A DNA stretch of 64,000 nucleotides from Pseudomonas fragi (GCF_025426255.1 NZ_CP104861.1:992001-1056000), one strand, 5' to 3'; counted from the stretch's first letter, positions 17,520-28,105 are shown. The notes: a model not told the origin generated them from the sequence alone. Program-made: numbers and translations.

Positions 17520-18437
17520 CTACCGAACCGCACTCACCCCATCCAGCGTCGAAAACGATGTGTCTTTGGCGGTCAGCAAAAAGTCGCGCATATACGGCGC
17601 ATCCAGCATGTCAGCCCGGATCGCGGCGTAGAGCGTCGCAAACAATCCTTTCTCGCCCAGACGCTTGGCTTTTACATATCCGCGTGAGCTGTATTCATGC
17701 AACGCCCAGTGCGGCATCCCGCATACACCGCGGCCACTGGCTACGAGCTGCATCATCATTACTGTCAGTTCTGACGTGCGTACCTGCGCCGGTTCGACGT
17801 CGGCAGGTTCCAGGAAACGGGTGAAGATATCGAGTCGATCGCGTTCCACCGGGTAGGTGATCAGAATCTCGGTACTCAGATCCTCAGGCACGATAAACGG
17901 CTTGCTGGCCAATGGATGCTGATTGGCCACAGCCAACATGGCTTCGTAGGTAAATAGCGGCACATAGGTCAGGCCGGCAATTTCTTGCGGATCGGACGTT
18001 ACCACCAAATCCAGATCACCCCGGGCCAGTGCCGGTAACGGTGCGAAGGCAAAACCGGACGCCAGGTCCAACTCGACTTCGGGCCAGGCATCACGGAACT
18101 GATCGATGGTCGGCATCAACCACTGGAAGCAGCTGTGGCACTCGATAGCCATGTGCAAACGCCCGGCCGTACCGCCGACCAAACGGGCGATATCACGCTC
18201 AGCACCGCGCAGCAGCGGCAGCATAGCGTCGGCCAGTTGCAGCAGGCGCAAGCCGCCGCTGGTGAAACGTACCGGTTTGGTTTTACGCACAAACAGCGGC
18301 ATGCCCATGCGCTCTTCGAGCTCTTTGAACTGGTGGGATAAAGCGGACTGCGTCAGGTGCAGGCGTTCAGCCGCTTCGACCAGGCTGTCTGACTCGCGCA
18401 ACGCGTGCAGGGTTTTGAGGTGACGAATTTCCAGCAC
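17520..18437 (-). CDS. metR: LysR-type regulator MetR
   Basis: A 305-residue LysR-type transcription factor. The N-terminal winged HTH (LEIRHLKTLHALRESDSLVE, then HLTQSALSHQFKELEERMG) matches MetR, the homocysteine-responsive activator of metE. The C-terminal substrate-binding domain follows. The reading frame extends to 18470, but the GTG at 18437 (V-L-E-I-R-H) is preceded by GGAG and corresponds to the conserved MetR start. It is divergently transcribed from metE across a 107-base region that contains a MetR-box-like dyad (18479-18491), the classic arrangement. MetR represses itself and activates metE with homocysteine as co-inducer in enterobacteria; the same is expected here. Confidence 0.92.
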   Translation of the reverse strand: MLEIRHLKTLHALRESDSLVEAAERLHLTQSALSHQFKELEERMGMPLFVRKTKPVRFTSGGLRLLQLADAMLPLLRGAERDIARLVGGTAGRLHMAIECHSCFQWLMPTIDQFRDAWPEVELDLASGFAFAPLPALARGDLDLVVTSDPQEIAGLTYVPLFTYEAMLAVANQHPLASKPFIVPEDLSTEILITYPVERDRLDIFTRFLEPADVEPAQVRTSELTVMMMQLVASGRGVCGMPHWALHEYSSRGYVKAKRLGEKGLFATLYAAIRADMLDAPYMRDFLLTAKDTSFSTLDGVSAVR

Positions 18438-18478
18438 AGTGGCTCCATGAGTAAATTTGATGATCAACACGAAAACGT

Positions 18479-18491
18479 TGAGTTTGTCTCA
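18479..18491. promoter_or_regulatory. Candidate MetR box
   Basis: TGAGTTTGTCTCA is an inverted repeat (TGAG-N5-CTCA) close to the MetR consensus TGAA-N5-TTCA, differing at one symmetric position per half. It sits in the metR/metE divergent promoter region, 54 bases before the metE ATG. Confidence 0.5.
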
Positions 18492-18544
18492 TGTTGCAGT
18501 GAGTGTCGATAATTGTGCCATTACTTACACGAAGGAATGTCGTC

Positions 18545-20857
18545 ATGGCCTTGGCCCACAATCTTGGTTTCCCCCGCATCGGTGCAGACCGCGAGCTGAA
18601 AAAAGCCCTTGAAGCCTACTGGAAGGGCGATATCGATCAGGCCGCGCTGGAAAACGTTGGCCGCCAATTGCGAGCCAAACACTGGCAGCTGCAAAAAGAT
18701 GCAGGCATCGATTTGCTGCCCGTCGGTGACTTCGCCTGGTACGACCAGGTCCTGACCCACTCGCTGACTTTCGGCGTCATCCCTGAGCGTTTTGCCAGCA
18801 CCCTGGACGAGCAGCGCCGTCCAACCCTGGACACTTTGTTCGGCATGGCGCGCGGCGCCAGCCAGAGCTGCTGCGGCGGCGAACACAGTAAAGGTCAGTA
18901 CGCTCAGGAGCTGACCAAATGGTTCGATACCAACTATCACTATCTGGTGCCGGAATTCAGCCTGGACCAGCGCTTTGAACTGAGCTGGAACCAGTTATTT
19001 GAAGAAACTGGTGAAGCACTGGCGCTGGGCCATAAGGTCAAGCCTGTCATCATCGGCCCGCTAACCTACCTGTGGCTGGGCAAGGCCAAGGGCGACGAAT
19101 TCAACAAGCTCGAGCTGCTGGAAAACCTGTTGCCGGTTTACGCTGAAATTCTTTCCCGCTTGGCTGAGCAGGGAGTGGAATGGGTTCAAATCGACGAGCC
19201 GATCCTGTCGCTCGACTTGCCGCAGGAGTGGAAAAACGCCTTTGAGCGCGCTTATCACATTCTTCAGTACTCGCCACTGAAGAAGCTGGTTGCCACCTAC
19301 TTCAGCGGCCTGGAAGACAACCTCGGCCTGGCTGTCGGGCTGCCGGTAGATGGTTTGCACGTCGACCTGGTGCGTGCTCCCGACCAGTTGCATGCCATTC
19401 TGGATCGTCTGCCGACCTACAAAGTGCTGTCGCTGGGCCTGGTCAATGGGCGCAACGTATGGCGCTGTGATCTGGAAAACGCCCTGGCGCAATTGCAGGA
19501 AGCCGAAGAACGCTTTGGCGACAACCTGTGGGTTGCCGGTTCTTGCTCGCTGCTGCATAGCCCGGTGGATCTGGACCGCGAAACCAAATTGGATGCCGAA
19601 CTCAAAAGCTGGCTGGCCTTTGCCAAGCAAAAGTGTGGCGAAATTGCCGTGCTGCGTGATGCGCTGAATATTGCGCAAGACCCCAAGATACAAGCAGCAC
19701 TGGCTCAAAGCCGCGCCGTACAACAAAGTCGGGCCAATTCGCCGCGAATTCACAAGCCAGCAGTGCAGGCTCGTATCGAAGCGATTACCGAGGCTGACAG
19801 CCAGCGCCAGTCACCGTTTGCCACCCGTATTGAGTTGCAGCGCGCCCGACTGAATCTGCCAGCGTTTCCGACAACTACTATTGGCTCGTTCCCACAGACA
19901 ACTTCAATTCGCCTGGCACGCCAGTCGTACAAACAAGGAAAACTGTCGGCCAGCGAATACACAGACGCCATGCACAGCGAGATCCGTAATGCCGTACAAG
20001 TCCAGGAGCGTTTGGGCCTGGACGTACTGGTACACGGCGAAGCCGAGCGCAATGACATGGTGGAATACTTCGCCGAGCAGTTGGATGGCTATGTATTCAC
20101 CCAATATGGCTGGGTACAGAGTTACGGTTCGCGTTGTGTGAAACCGGCGATCATTTTCGGCGACCTGAGCCGTCCGCAAGCCATGACCGTGGAGTGGATA
20201 AAATACGCTCAGGGCCTGACCGACAAGGTGATGAAGGGCATGCTGACCGGCCCGGTGACGATGCTGATGTGGTCGTTCCCGCGCGAAGATGTATCGCGCA
20301 AGGTTCAGGCGCAGCAATTGGCACTGGCGATCCGCGATGAAGTGGTGGACCTGGAACAAGCCGGGATCAAGATCGTGCAGATCGACGAAGCGGCTTTCCG
20401 CGAAGGCTTGCCGTTGCGTCGTGCACAGTGGCAGGAGTATCTGGACTGGGCAGTAGAAGCGTTCCGTCTGTGTGCATCTGGCGTGGGTGATGAAACCCAG
20501 ATCCACACCCACATGTGCTACAGCGAGTTCAACGATGTGATCAAGTCGATTGCCGAGATGGACGCCGACGTGATCACCATCGAAACCTCGCGCTCCGACA
20601 TGGAGCTGCTGGATGCATTTGAAGCGTTCGACTATCCGAACGACATCGGTCCAGGTGTGTATGACATCCACTCGCCACGGGTGCCGGACACGGCCGAGAT
20701 GGTCAAGTTGCTGAGTAAGGCCGCCAAACGTATTCCTGCCGAGCGTTTGTGGGTCAACCCCGACTGCGGTCTTAAAACCCGCGCCTGGGCCGAGACTGAA
20801 GCCGCATTGATCAACATGGTTGCGGCCGCACGGCAGTTGCGCGCCGAGGTGGCTTAA
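18545..20857 (+). CDS. metE: Cobalamin-independent methionine synthase MetE
   Basis: A 770-residue enzyme transferring a methyl group from 5-methyltetrahydropteroyltri-glutamate to homocysteine, the last step of methionine synthesis. The N-terminus [19 protein letters not shown] is characteristic. The zinc site is visible in the C-terminal half: His and Cys in [12 protein letters not shown], Glu in [12 protein letters not shown], Cys in [12 protein letters not shown]. The [17 protein letters not shown] motif is also intact. Length equals the family norm (about 755-770). The frame opens at 18503, but the ATG at 18545 follows GAAGGA and starts the conserved domain. It is divergent from metR, which should activate it when homocysteine accumulates or B12 is lacking. 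Confidence 0.96.
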   Translation: MALAHNLGFPRIGADRELKKALEAYWKGDIDQAALENVGRQLRAKHWQLQKDAGIDLLPVGDFAWYDQVLTHSLTFGVIPERFASTLDEQRRPTLDTLFGMARGASQSCCGGEHSKGQYAQELTKWFDTNYHYLVPEFSLDQRFELSWNQLFEETGEALALGHKVKPVIIGPLTYLWLGKAKGDEFNKLELLENLLPVYAEILSRLAEQGVEWVQIDEPILSLDLPQEWKNAFERAYHILQYSPLKKLVATYFSGLEDNLGLAVGLPVDGLHVDLVRAPDQLHAILDRLPTYKVLSLGLVNGRNVWRCDLENALAQLQEAEERFGDNLWVAGSCSLLHSPVDLDRETKLDAELKSWLAFAKQKCGEIAVLRDALNIAQDPKIQAALAQSRAVQQSRANSPRIHKPAVQARIEAITEADSQRQSPFATRIELQRARLNLPAFPTTTIGSFPQTTSIRLARQSYKQGKLSASEYTDAMHSEIRNAVQVQERLGLDVLVHGEAERNDMVEYFAEQLDGYVFTQYGWVQSYGSRCVKPAIIFGDLSRPQAMTVEWIKYAQGLTDKVMKGMLTGPVTMLMWSFPREDVSRKVQAQQLALAIRDEVVDLEQAGIKIVQIDEAAFREGLPLRRAQWQEYLDWAVEAFRLCASGVGDETQIHTHMCYSEFNDVIKSIAEMDADVITIETSRSDMELLDAFEAFDYPNDIGPGVYDIHSPRVPDTAEMVKLLSKAAKRIPAERLWVNPDCGLKTRAWAETEAALINMVAAARQLRAEVA

Positions 20858-21186
20858 GCCCGTTTAAAGCATGGGGGGCGGAGCATCGCAATGATGTCCG
20901 GCCCCCGGTTTCGCTTTCGTTAACCGCTTCAATGGCAACACTTCCCCCCTCCAGGATCCCCATAGCCTGGCGTCAGAAAACCAAATACCACGTGCCAACC
21001 ATTCTGATGAATGGCTGCTTGCTCTGTTACTTCTGACAGTAGGCAGGCCACGTCTCAAAGCGCGTAATTAATCCCAATAGAGTCAGTTATCAGGCTCATA
21101 AACACCGGTTTTCCGGCCATGCGTTGGCCGACAGCCGGGGATGGTTCCTGCCAGTGCGGATACGCAATCCGCTTGAGGTTATGGTC
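20858..21186. other. Intergenic region between metE and the Tc toxin genes
   Basis: About 330 bases. An imperfect G/C-rich hairpin (20872-20905, GGGGGGCGGAGCATC against GATGTCCGGCCCCC) just after metE may terminate metE transcription. The rest presumably carries the toxin promoter. GAGG at 21175-21178 is the ribosome-binding site of the toxin gene. No small gene is evident. Confidence 0.45.
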
Positions 21187-24042
21187 ATGGCGAGCAAAAA
21201 ATCTTCAGGGAAATCTGAAACCGGGAAAGGCGTCGGCAAGGCAGCCAATAAAGAACAGGTCGCCATCACCAGGCAATCGTTTACCGACCCACCGCAGGAT
21301 GAAGAGCCTGCACCAGAGGTCATTGTCATTGGGGATGAACCACCGCTGGATGATAAGCCCGCGCAAGGCGACGAGCCTGCGCCAGACCTCGAGTCTGAAA
21401 GCGATATCGCGGCCCGCGAATCCTTGGTGGTGTTGCACGAGCAGCTCACGAGTCTTGGTTTTAGCTCCGTGTTCGACGTGGTACGTGATGGCCGTACAGA
21501 GGTCCTGACGAAAGTAAAACAGTTATCGAAGCTTGTAGATAACGGCCCGACTGAGGCGTTTTATGAACAAGCCCAAGCCCGTGCCGCCAGCCTGACCCGG
21601 CGTTATGCACAGCTCTGTGCACGCGGTGAGCCGGCCTTGCATGCGGTACTCAAGCTTGAGGCGCCCGAAGATCGCTCCTGGATGTTGCGATCGCTCAGTA
21701 GTGGCGGCAATTACGCCAGTTGGTTTGTGCAAACCAATAGCGGTGGGTTCTCCCATCCTGACTCGGCAGGCTCATTGTTTTCCCCGGCCAGCTATCTGAC
21801 TGACCTGTATCGGGCTGCCAAGCCGCTCCATCCGGTCAGCAACGGCCTGCAACTGAACCAGCGGCGGCCTGACCTGGGCCAGTTGACGCTTAGCGATGCC
21901 AACCTCAATGAAGAAGTCAGCACCCTGGCGCTGACCCTGGAAGTGTTGGAGGCGGGTATTACAGGCGATGTGGACGAGGTACTACGTACTGCCCTGTACC
22001 CGATGAACCTGCCTTACAACCATGCCAGCGAACAGATACTGCAAGGTATGGCAGCCAGCAAAAGCAGCCCGGCCGAACTCTGGTCGGTGTTGAAGGATTA
22101 CGAAGGTCAGGCACTGACGCGCGAAACCGATCTGCGCAGTTGGGCGAACAAGATGCCAGCGGCCTATGCGCGCGATGCGTTGGGTATGTCTCCGGAGTTG
22201 GCAGGCATCATGACTGAGGCCAGAAACACCACCGATGCCTCGGTCGCCCGATATTTTGGTTACAGCTCGTTCGGTCAAATGCAGTATTCATCGAGCCTGC
22301 AAACTGCACTCCAATTGCCAGAGGAAACCATCGTCCTGGCGCTGGGAGGCGGGCCTTTTTACAACCTGTCGTCGCGGGATATCGTTCCGACCCAGACCTA
22401 CGGCGCCCGCTATCTCAATGGCTGGTCAGACGGTACGCAAAACCCGGCCAAACCACTCTATTGGTATGTCGGTGCCGCCCTCGGTCAGCCCGTGCCTCAG
22501 CCAGCCAACAGTCCGTCCAACAGTGGTCTGTATAACCGTAATGGCCGCGCCTTCGAGCGCCTGAACCGCATCTTTCGCTTGCAACAGCATGTGAAACAAC
22601 TGTCTTTCGAGGAACTGGACTGGCTGATCTGCCAGGCCAGCGATGATCTCAGCGCTCACCCCCTGACCCAGGCCTTGCAGGCGCTGGCGGTCTATATGCC
22701 GTTACGCCAGCGCTATGGCATGACGGTCGACAGTTTTGGCGCCTGTCTGCACCTGCTCAATACCTTCCATGCTGGTGGCAAGCCCTCGTTCTACAGCGCC
22801 TTGTTTGGCGAGGCTGAACTGATCGGTTCAAGCAATATCGACTTCCAGCAAACAACCCTCAGTCAAACTTCACTGCGTGCCAGGGCCAGCCTGTGTCAGG
22901 GCCTGAAGGTAGACGATGCAACCCTCACTTTGCTGGCGCAGTACCTGCCAGGCCTAAGCGCCAATGGTGTGTTACCGGAGTTGGGGCTGGAGCAGATTTC
23001 TGCGTTGTACCGGCTCGTAGCGATACCTCGGCTGTTTGGCCTGAGCGTGGCCCAGGCCTTGCATTTATGGGACTTGCTGGCCGCGCCCGAGGCAGTTGTC
23101 CGCGCCCTGGCTCAACCCAAACCCAACCAGGTCGCGCAGGGGGTGCTGATACGCACTGGTTATCTGGTCGACTGGATGCACGCCGCACAGCTGGATCCGG
23201 AGCAGCTTATCGCGCTGACCAGTCGCCGCTATCCGGCCCAGAGCACACCCGAACTGCAAACCTTTATTGAAAACATCTACAGCACACTGGCTGGTCGTAC
23301 CGCTGCAGAGGCGGCAGATGGCGAGGTATTACGGGCGCAATTGGCGCGCCATATCGGCGCCGAATTCAACCTGAAACCCAATATCGCCACTGCCGTAATG
23401 GCTTGGGCCGACGCTGCGGCCAAGGACATGGCTTCCACACTGGAGGGTTATGGCCTGCTGAACTTCTGGGCCGATATCGAACGCGTCTGTCAGGGCATTA
23501 CCACGTTGGACGACGTATCCCGTGCCGTGCAGTACGCCTACTTGTTACGCCAGTTCGTCCAGGTCTGCCATTGGGCCCAGCTTGGCGAGCAGGATTTGCA
23601 GGTGTTGATGCCTGCGGGGGCGGGCCAGCCTTCAGCGCTGACCGGCGCACTGACGGCCCCTCAATTGACATTGGATGTGCTGCTGCTGTTGTCACGTTAT
23701 CGCAGTTGGCAGCGGCGGCTGACCGGCACAGTGGCCGAGGCCCGTGGTTTTATCCTGCGTGCTGCTGCGCAGGATCCGGCACTGACGCTGCAGGTCGCCG
23801 CGAAACAGCTCAGCGACCTGCATGGCTGGGACCTGACGCAAACCCTGGTGTTGATGAATGACGCCGTGCCACGCAACTTTGTGGCATTGCTGCCGCTACT
23901 GCAAAAAACGCAGTTCTGCCAACGGCTTGGGTTGTCGCCTACGGATTTGCAGTGGGTCGGCAAACTGACTGAAACCGCCACAGTTGATCAGGCCACGCTC
24001 ACTTTGATAGCCGCCAAAGTTATCGCAGCCGCACGCGGCTAA
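21187..24042 (+). CDS. Tc toxin subunit A, N-terminal component (TcaA-like)
   Basis: A 951-residue protein matching the N-terminal half of Tc insecticidal toxin A subunits, including the VRP1 (Salmonella virulence plasmid 28.1 kDa A protein) region: SAGSLFSPASYLTDLYRAAK, RRPDLGQLTLSDANLNEEVS and ALTLEVLEAG around residues 195-260. The remainder is helical shell-domain-like sequence. In Tc toxins the A subunit forms the pentameric receptor-binding and injection channel. A low-complexity Lys/Ser/Gly and Glu/Pro-rich N-terminus replaces a signal peptide. An upstream in-frame start (21124) is possible, but GAGG lies 8 bases before the ATG at 21187, favouring that start. The next gene follows after 16 bases and supplies the C-terminal half, as in the split TcaA/TcaB organisation of Photorhabdus. 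No TcB or TcC gene is in the window. Confidence 0.83.
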   Translation: MASKKSSGKSETGKGVGKAANKEQVAITRQSFTDPPQDEEPAPEVIVIGDEPPLDDKPAQGDEPAPDLESESDIAARESLVVLHEQLTSLGFSSVFDVVRDGRTEVLTKVKQLSKLVDNGPTEAFYEQAQARAASLTRRYAQLCARGEPALHAVLKLEAPEDRSWMLRSLSSGGNYASWFVQTNSGGFSHPDSAGSLFSPASYLTDLYRAAKPLHPVSNGLQLNQRRPDLGQLTLSDANLNEEVSTLALTLEVLEAGITGDVDEVLRTALYPMNLPYNHASEQILQGMAASKSSPAELWSVLKDYEGQALTRETDLRSWANKMPAAYARDALGMSPELAGIMTEARNTTDASVARYFGYSSFGQMQYSSSLQTALQLPEETIVLALGGGPFYNLSSRDIVPTQTYGARYLNGWSDGTQNPAKPLYWYVGAALGQPVPQPANSPSNSGLYNRNGRAFERLNRIFRLQQHVKQLSFEELDWLICQASDDLSAHPLTQALQALAVYMPLRQRYGMTVDSFGACLHLLNTFHAGGKPSFYSALFGEAELIGSSNIDFQQTTLSQTSLRARASLCQGLKVDDATLTLLAQYLPGLSANGVLPELGLEQISALYRLVAIPRLFGLSVAQALHLWDLLAAPEAVVRALAQPKPNQVAQGVLIRTGYLVDWMHAAQLDPEQLIALTSRRYPAQSTPELQTFIENIYSTLAGRTAAEAADGEVLRAQLARHIGAEFNLKPNIATAVMAWADAAAKDMASTLEGYGLLNFWADIERVCQGITTLDDVSRAVQYAYLLRQFVQVCHWAQLGEQDLQVLMPAGAGQPSALTGALTAPQLTLDVLLLLSRYRSWQRRLTGTVAEARGFILRAAAQDPALTLQVAAKQLSDLHGWDLTQTLVLMNDAVPRNFVALLPLLQKTQFCQRLGLSPTDLQWVGKLTETATVDQATLTLIAAKVIAAARG

Positions 24043-24058
24043 CCCGGGAGAAAATGTG

Positions 24059-27000
24059 ATGAACGAGAAATTAATGGCCGGTCTGAACGAATCCCGGCGT
24101 GATGCAATGGTGCCGTATTACCTCAAGTATGTGATCCCCGCGCGTAATCTTGGCACGTTGGCTGAGAAGATCACCACCGCGGAAGATCTGTACGAATACC
24201 TGCTGCTTGATCCGAAGGTGTCCGGGCAGATCAAGACCAGCCGTATTGCCGAAGCCGTGGCCAGTACCCAGCTGTATCTGCACCGCTGTCGTGAACAGTT
24301 GGAGCCAAATACCAACATGGTCGCGATGCAAGACGCTTCGCGCGACAACGGCTATTTCAGTCGCTGGAACGCTTACAACAAACGCTATGCTACCTGGGCC
24401 GGTCTGCAGCGGCTGTTGTACTACCCGGCCAGTTATATTGATCCCGAACTGCGTTACAGCAAGACTCAGTTATTCAAGGAACTGGAGTCAGCCATCAATC
24501 AGGGCCGTATTACCGAAGAGCGCGTCGAACAGGCCTTTACCCAGTACGTGAGCGGCCTGCGCACTGTGCTCGATATCCGTTATGACAGTGGTTATCAGGT
24601 AGAACCAGCCAGCGAGAAGGGGGCGGCGTATTTCTGCGGCAGCATACCCGGAACAACGGGTGAGTATTACTGGCGCCGAACGGATTACACCGACTTTGGC
24701 ACAAACGCTAAAGTACGCAATGCAGCCTCCTGGAGTGAATGGCTGAAGATTGATGCGCCGTTGCAGCCGATACCAGGCACCACACCGTCGATTGTGTTCT
24801 TTGCCAATCGCTTGCATGTGTTGTGTGTGCATCAATATAACGGTGGTGTTACTGCAGTCGGTACCCAAGGCGACACCGAATTGAATATGCTGCAGGAATT
24901 GCAGATTGCCACACTAAGGCCCAGTGGGCAGTGGAGCTTGCGTAGTTGGCCTCTCAGTAATAGTCCTAGAGACGTTTTTGCGGCTGAACTGCGTGATGCC
25001 GAGGGAGAAATTGAGCCGGTATTGGGGGTGTTTTTTTATACTTCTGAGGGGCTTAGTCTATATCGCTTCAGTAAAATTCTACAGTTGATTGATGCACCAG
25101 GAACGGCGGTGAGCTGTTTGTTTATTTACGCGGATAAGACTTTTCCCGACTATCACGATATACCTGTGCGACAACCGCTACTTTCACAAGCGCCAACGTC
25201 TCCTTTCGACTACTCGATGACGAGTACTTTTAGTTATGAACAGGTGGACGGTAACTTATATTGCAGATTTACAAATGTAAGGTTTATCAAGAATGGCAGT
25301 TCACTAAGTATTTCCATCGAGGCAGAAGATAAATTCGGACACGGTGGAGCTATATCCATTATGTTGTATCAGGCTGGAGTGATATTGGAGCGATTTGGCT
25401 TTAATATGTCTGGGACGACGAAAAAGACATATGTGATTAATACACCTTTTTCATTTGATGACTTTGTAAAAGACGCTTCAACACGTGTAGATTTTATAAA
25501 GGGGGCGGTGACGAGACCAATCCCCCTGCAAAGGAGTAGTCCAGGAGAACCCTTAACATTAAAAAATTTCAGCTCTTCTTCCTCTCTGTGGATACCTACC
25601 GCCCGCGACAGCGCAGGCCGTACACAAATGCTGTACACCAAACCTGGCAATGCCAGCGAGTACGTGCTCACCACGTTGGCTGGGCCGCTGCTGGAACAAA
25701 AAATGCTGGAGGACGTGCAGGCACTGCTGTCGTGGGATGTGCAACAGACCAAGGTCGATCCCAGTGGATATAACGGTAGCAATATTTCTCGAATTACCAG
25801 TTTCGAAGGGGGAGTTGGGCTCTATACGTGGGAGTTGTTCTTTCATGCCCCATTTCTGATTGCCAATCGTCTGCTGGCCGAGCAGCGTTTTGATGAGGCC
25901 GATCTCTGGTTCAAGCGCATTTTTGATCCGGCGGGTTATCGAGACTCAAAAGGTGTATTGCAAACAGAGAACTCCAAGCCGCGCTACTGGAATGTACGAC
26001 CGCTGCAAGAGGATGTCACTTGGGGCTCTGCGGCGCCGATCGATACCGACGATCCGGACGTGATCGCCACGGCCGATCCGATGAACTACAAACTGGCGGT
26101 TTTTTTGCGTGGGCTGGAGCTGTTGGCTGCCCGGGGTGACCAGCTGTATCGCCAGCAAACTCGCGATAGCTTGAGCGAGGCCAAGATGTGGTACATGCAG
26201 GCCTTGCAATTGCTCGGTACACGCCCGGTATTGCCGCTGGCCCTGGCCTGGGATGCGCCGACGCTGGAGGCCGCCAGCAGTAGCAACAATCTGCGCCTGC
26301 TGGAGCTGGAAACCCTGGTCGAGGAGCGACAGGCGCTGCTGGCACCTGCTTCGCTGCGACAGGTCGTGGTAGCCAATGGGCCGTTTCGGCCACCGGTCGA
26401 TACCGCGGTGCTGGCTTACTGGGATCGCTTCGAGGGGCGTCTGTATAACCTGCGTCGGCACCTGTCCATCGATGGTCAGCCGCTGTCGTTGGCATTGTTC
26501 GAACCTGCGGCGGACCCGCGTTCGCTACAGCTTGCTCGTCAGGCCGGTGACGGTGCCGGTGGCCTCCAGGCCGGATCGGCCCCGGCACTGTGGCCGCAAC
26601 GCTTTATGGTGCTGCTGGATCGGGCGCGCAATGCTGTGCAGCAGGTGGTTCAGTTTGGCGCCAACCTGCAAGGTGTACTGGAACGGCGGGACGCCGATGC
26701 CTTGAGCGTCTTGCAACAAACCCAGCAGGGCGGCTTGCTGGCCCTGATGCGCGAAGCCCATATGGCCAATCAGGCTTCGTTGCAACATACCTTGAGCGGG
26801 CTGGAAGGTAGTCAGGCAGCGATCCTGGCGCGTCAGCAACATTATGATGCGCTGTTCGAGGAAAATATTTCCGAACGTGAGCAGCATGCGATGGACTTGC
26901 GCAGCGACGCTAACTACCTGGATTACACGGCAGGAGCCTTACGCTTGGTTGCCGGGGGCCTTAATGCCCTGCCGACCATGGCAATGGCGGGTGCGGGAGC

Positions 27001-28105
27001 CGGAGTCGCTTTTGCCTTTGGGATGGGGGGCGCCGGCTGGGGCAAACTGGGCAGCGTTGTTGACGCCAGCAGTGATGTACTGCGCCTGGCGTCCGGGATC
27101 ATGCAGGGCGAAGCCGCCAAGGTGGATGTTTCCGAGCAATACCGTCGTCGGCGTCAAGACTGGGACTTGCAGCGTGACCAGGCGCGGCGTGAGGGTGAAG
27201 TGATCACGAGCCAGATCGATGCCCTCAAGGAACAGATCACGATGGCCGAAAAACAACGCCAGCAGACCGAAATGGAGCAGGCCAATAACGACGTGGTGCT
27301 GGAAATGCTGGGCACCCGTTTTACCGGCAAGGCCCTGTTCAACTGGCAGGCTGCTCGACTATCGACGCTGTATTACCAACTATACGACTCAGTGTCTTCG
27401 CTGTGCGCGCAGACCCAAGCCAGCCTGCACTGGGAAACCCGCGACAAGCGCAATTACCTGCGCCCCGGTAACTGGAGCGATCTGTATCAGGGCCTGCTGG
27501 CCGGCGAGAGCCAGTTGCTGAGCCTGCAACAGATGGAAGCGGCTTACCTGAGCTGGGACCAGCGTACGCTGCAGGTACGTAAAACCGCTTCGCTGCGCAC
27601 TCTGGACGCCACGCTGATCAACCGGATCAAGCAACTGCTTGCGCCTGACAGTCTGGTCAACGTGGACCTCGACACTACCCAATCGAAAGTACAGGTGGCG
27701 CTCGACAGCAACAGTAACCTGAGCCTGAGCTTCAAGCTTGATGACTTGAACATTTTGGGTGATTACCCATCAAGCCTTAACCTGGGCAGCAGTCGCCTGA
27801 TCAAGACCTTTAGCGTGACGCTACCGGCTTTGTTGGGCCCGTATGAGAACGTGCAGGCCTTGTTGCGCTATGACAGTAGCCAGCCGTTGGCCAATGGCTG
27901 CAAGGCCGTGGCGTTGTCCCATGGGCTGGATGACAGCGGGCAGTTTCAGCTGGACTTCAATGATGGCAAGTACCTGCCGTTTGAAGGCTTATCGGTCGAG
28001 ACAGGCTCATTCTCATTGGTGTTTCCAAATGCTCAACGCGGCCAGCAGGCGATGTTGCTGAGTTTGAACGACATCATTTTGCATGTCGGTTACACGATCC
28101 GGTAA
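24059..28105 (+). CDS. Tc toxin subunit A, C-terminal component (TcaB-like)
   Basis: A 1348-residue protein corresponding to the C-terminal half of TcA. A neuraminidase-like/receptor-binding region occupies roughly residues 180-580. Then come the highly conserved GLYTWELFFHAPFLIANRLL, FDEADLWFKRIFDPAGY, NVRPLQEDV, DPMNYKLAVFLRGLELLAARGD and EAKMWYMQALQLLG blocks. After these are the pore-forming coiled-coil helices with a Gly/Ala-rich membrane hairpin (TMAMAGAGAGVAFAFGMGG, about 980-1000) and the TcB-binding domain, ending with the signature LNDIILHVGYTIR. The ATG at 24059 (after GTG at 24056) has GGAG upstream. Bases about 24960-25580, within the receptor-binding part, are conspicuously AT-rich with different codon use, suggesting exchange by recombination. 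It is co-transcribed with the TcaA-like gene and followed by a strong terminator. Delivery of a toxic payload would need TcB/TcC encoded elsewhere. Confidence 0.83.
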   Translation: MNEKLMAGLNESRRDAMVPYYLKYVIPARNLGTLAEKITTAEDLYEYLLLDPKVSGQIKTSRIAEAVASTQLYLHRCREQLEPNTNMVAMQDASRDNGYFSRWNAYNKRYATWAGLQRLLYYPASYIDPELRYSKTQLFKELESAINQGRITEERVEQAFTQYVSGLRTVLDIRYDSGYQVEPASEKGAAYFCGSIPGTTGEYYWRRTDYTDFGTNAKVRNAASWSEWLKIDAPLQPIPGTTPSIVFFANRLHVLCVHQYNGGVTAVGTQGDTELNMLQELQIATLRPSGQWSLRSWPLSNSPRDVFAAELRDAEGEIEPVLGVFFYTSEGLSLYRFSKILQLIDAPGTAVSCLFIYADKTFPDYHDIPVRQPLLSQAPTSPFDYSMTSTFSYEQVDGNLYCRFTNVRFIKNGSSLSISIEAEDKFGHGGAISIMLYQAGVILERFGFNMSGTTKKTYVINTPFSFDDFVKDASTRVDFIKGAVTRPIPLQRSSPGEPLTLKNFSSSSSLWIPTARDSAGRTQMLYTKPGNASEYVLTTLAGPLLEQKMLEDVQALLSWDVQQTKVDPSGYNGSNISRITSFEGGVGLYTWELFFHAPFLIANRLLAEQRFDEADLWFKRIFDPAGYRDSKGVLQTENSKPRYWNVRPLQEDVTWGSAAPIDTDDPDVIATADPMNYKLAVFLRGLELLAARGDQLYRQQTRDSLSEAKMWYMQALQLLGTRPVLPLALAWDAPTLEAASSSNNLRLLELETLVEERQALLAPASLRQVVVANGPFRPPVDTAVLAYWDRFEGRLYNLRRHLSIDGQPLSLALFEPAADPRSLQLARQAGDGAGGLQAGSAPALWPQRFMVLLDRARNAVQQVVQFGANLQGVLERRDADALSVLQQTQQGGLLALMREAHMANQASLQHTLSGLEGSQAAILARQQHYDALFEENISEREQHAMDLRSDANYLDYTAGALRLVAGGLNALPTMAMAGAGAGVAFAFGMGGAGWGKLGSVVDASSDVLRLASGIMQGEAAKVDVSEQYRRRRQDWDLQRDQARREGEVITSQIDALKEQITMAEKQRQQTEMEQANNDVVLEMLGTRFTGKALFNWQAARLSTLYYQLYDSVSSLCAQTQASLHWETRDKRNYLRPGNWSDLYQGLLAGESQLLSLQQMEAAYLSWDQRTLQVRKTASLRTLDATLINRIKQLLAPDSLVNVDLDTTQSKVQVALDSNSNLSLSFKLDDLNILGDYPSSLNLGSSRLIKTFSVTLPALLGPYENVQALLRYDSSQPLANGCKAVALSHGLDDSGQFQLDFNDGKYLPFEGLSVETGSFSLVFPNAQRGQQAMLLSLNDIILHVGYTIR

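Noticed and set aside
24043..24058. Possible frameshift joining the two Tc genes into one
   Set aside because: The second gene has its own GGAG and ATG, and split TcaA/TcaB arrangements are known, so these are two genes.
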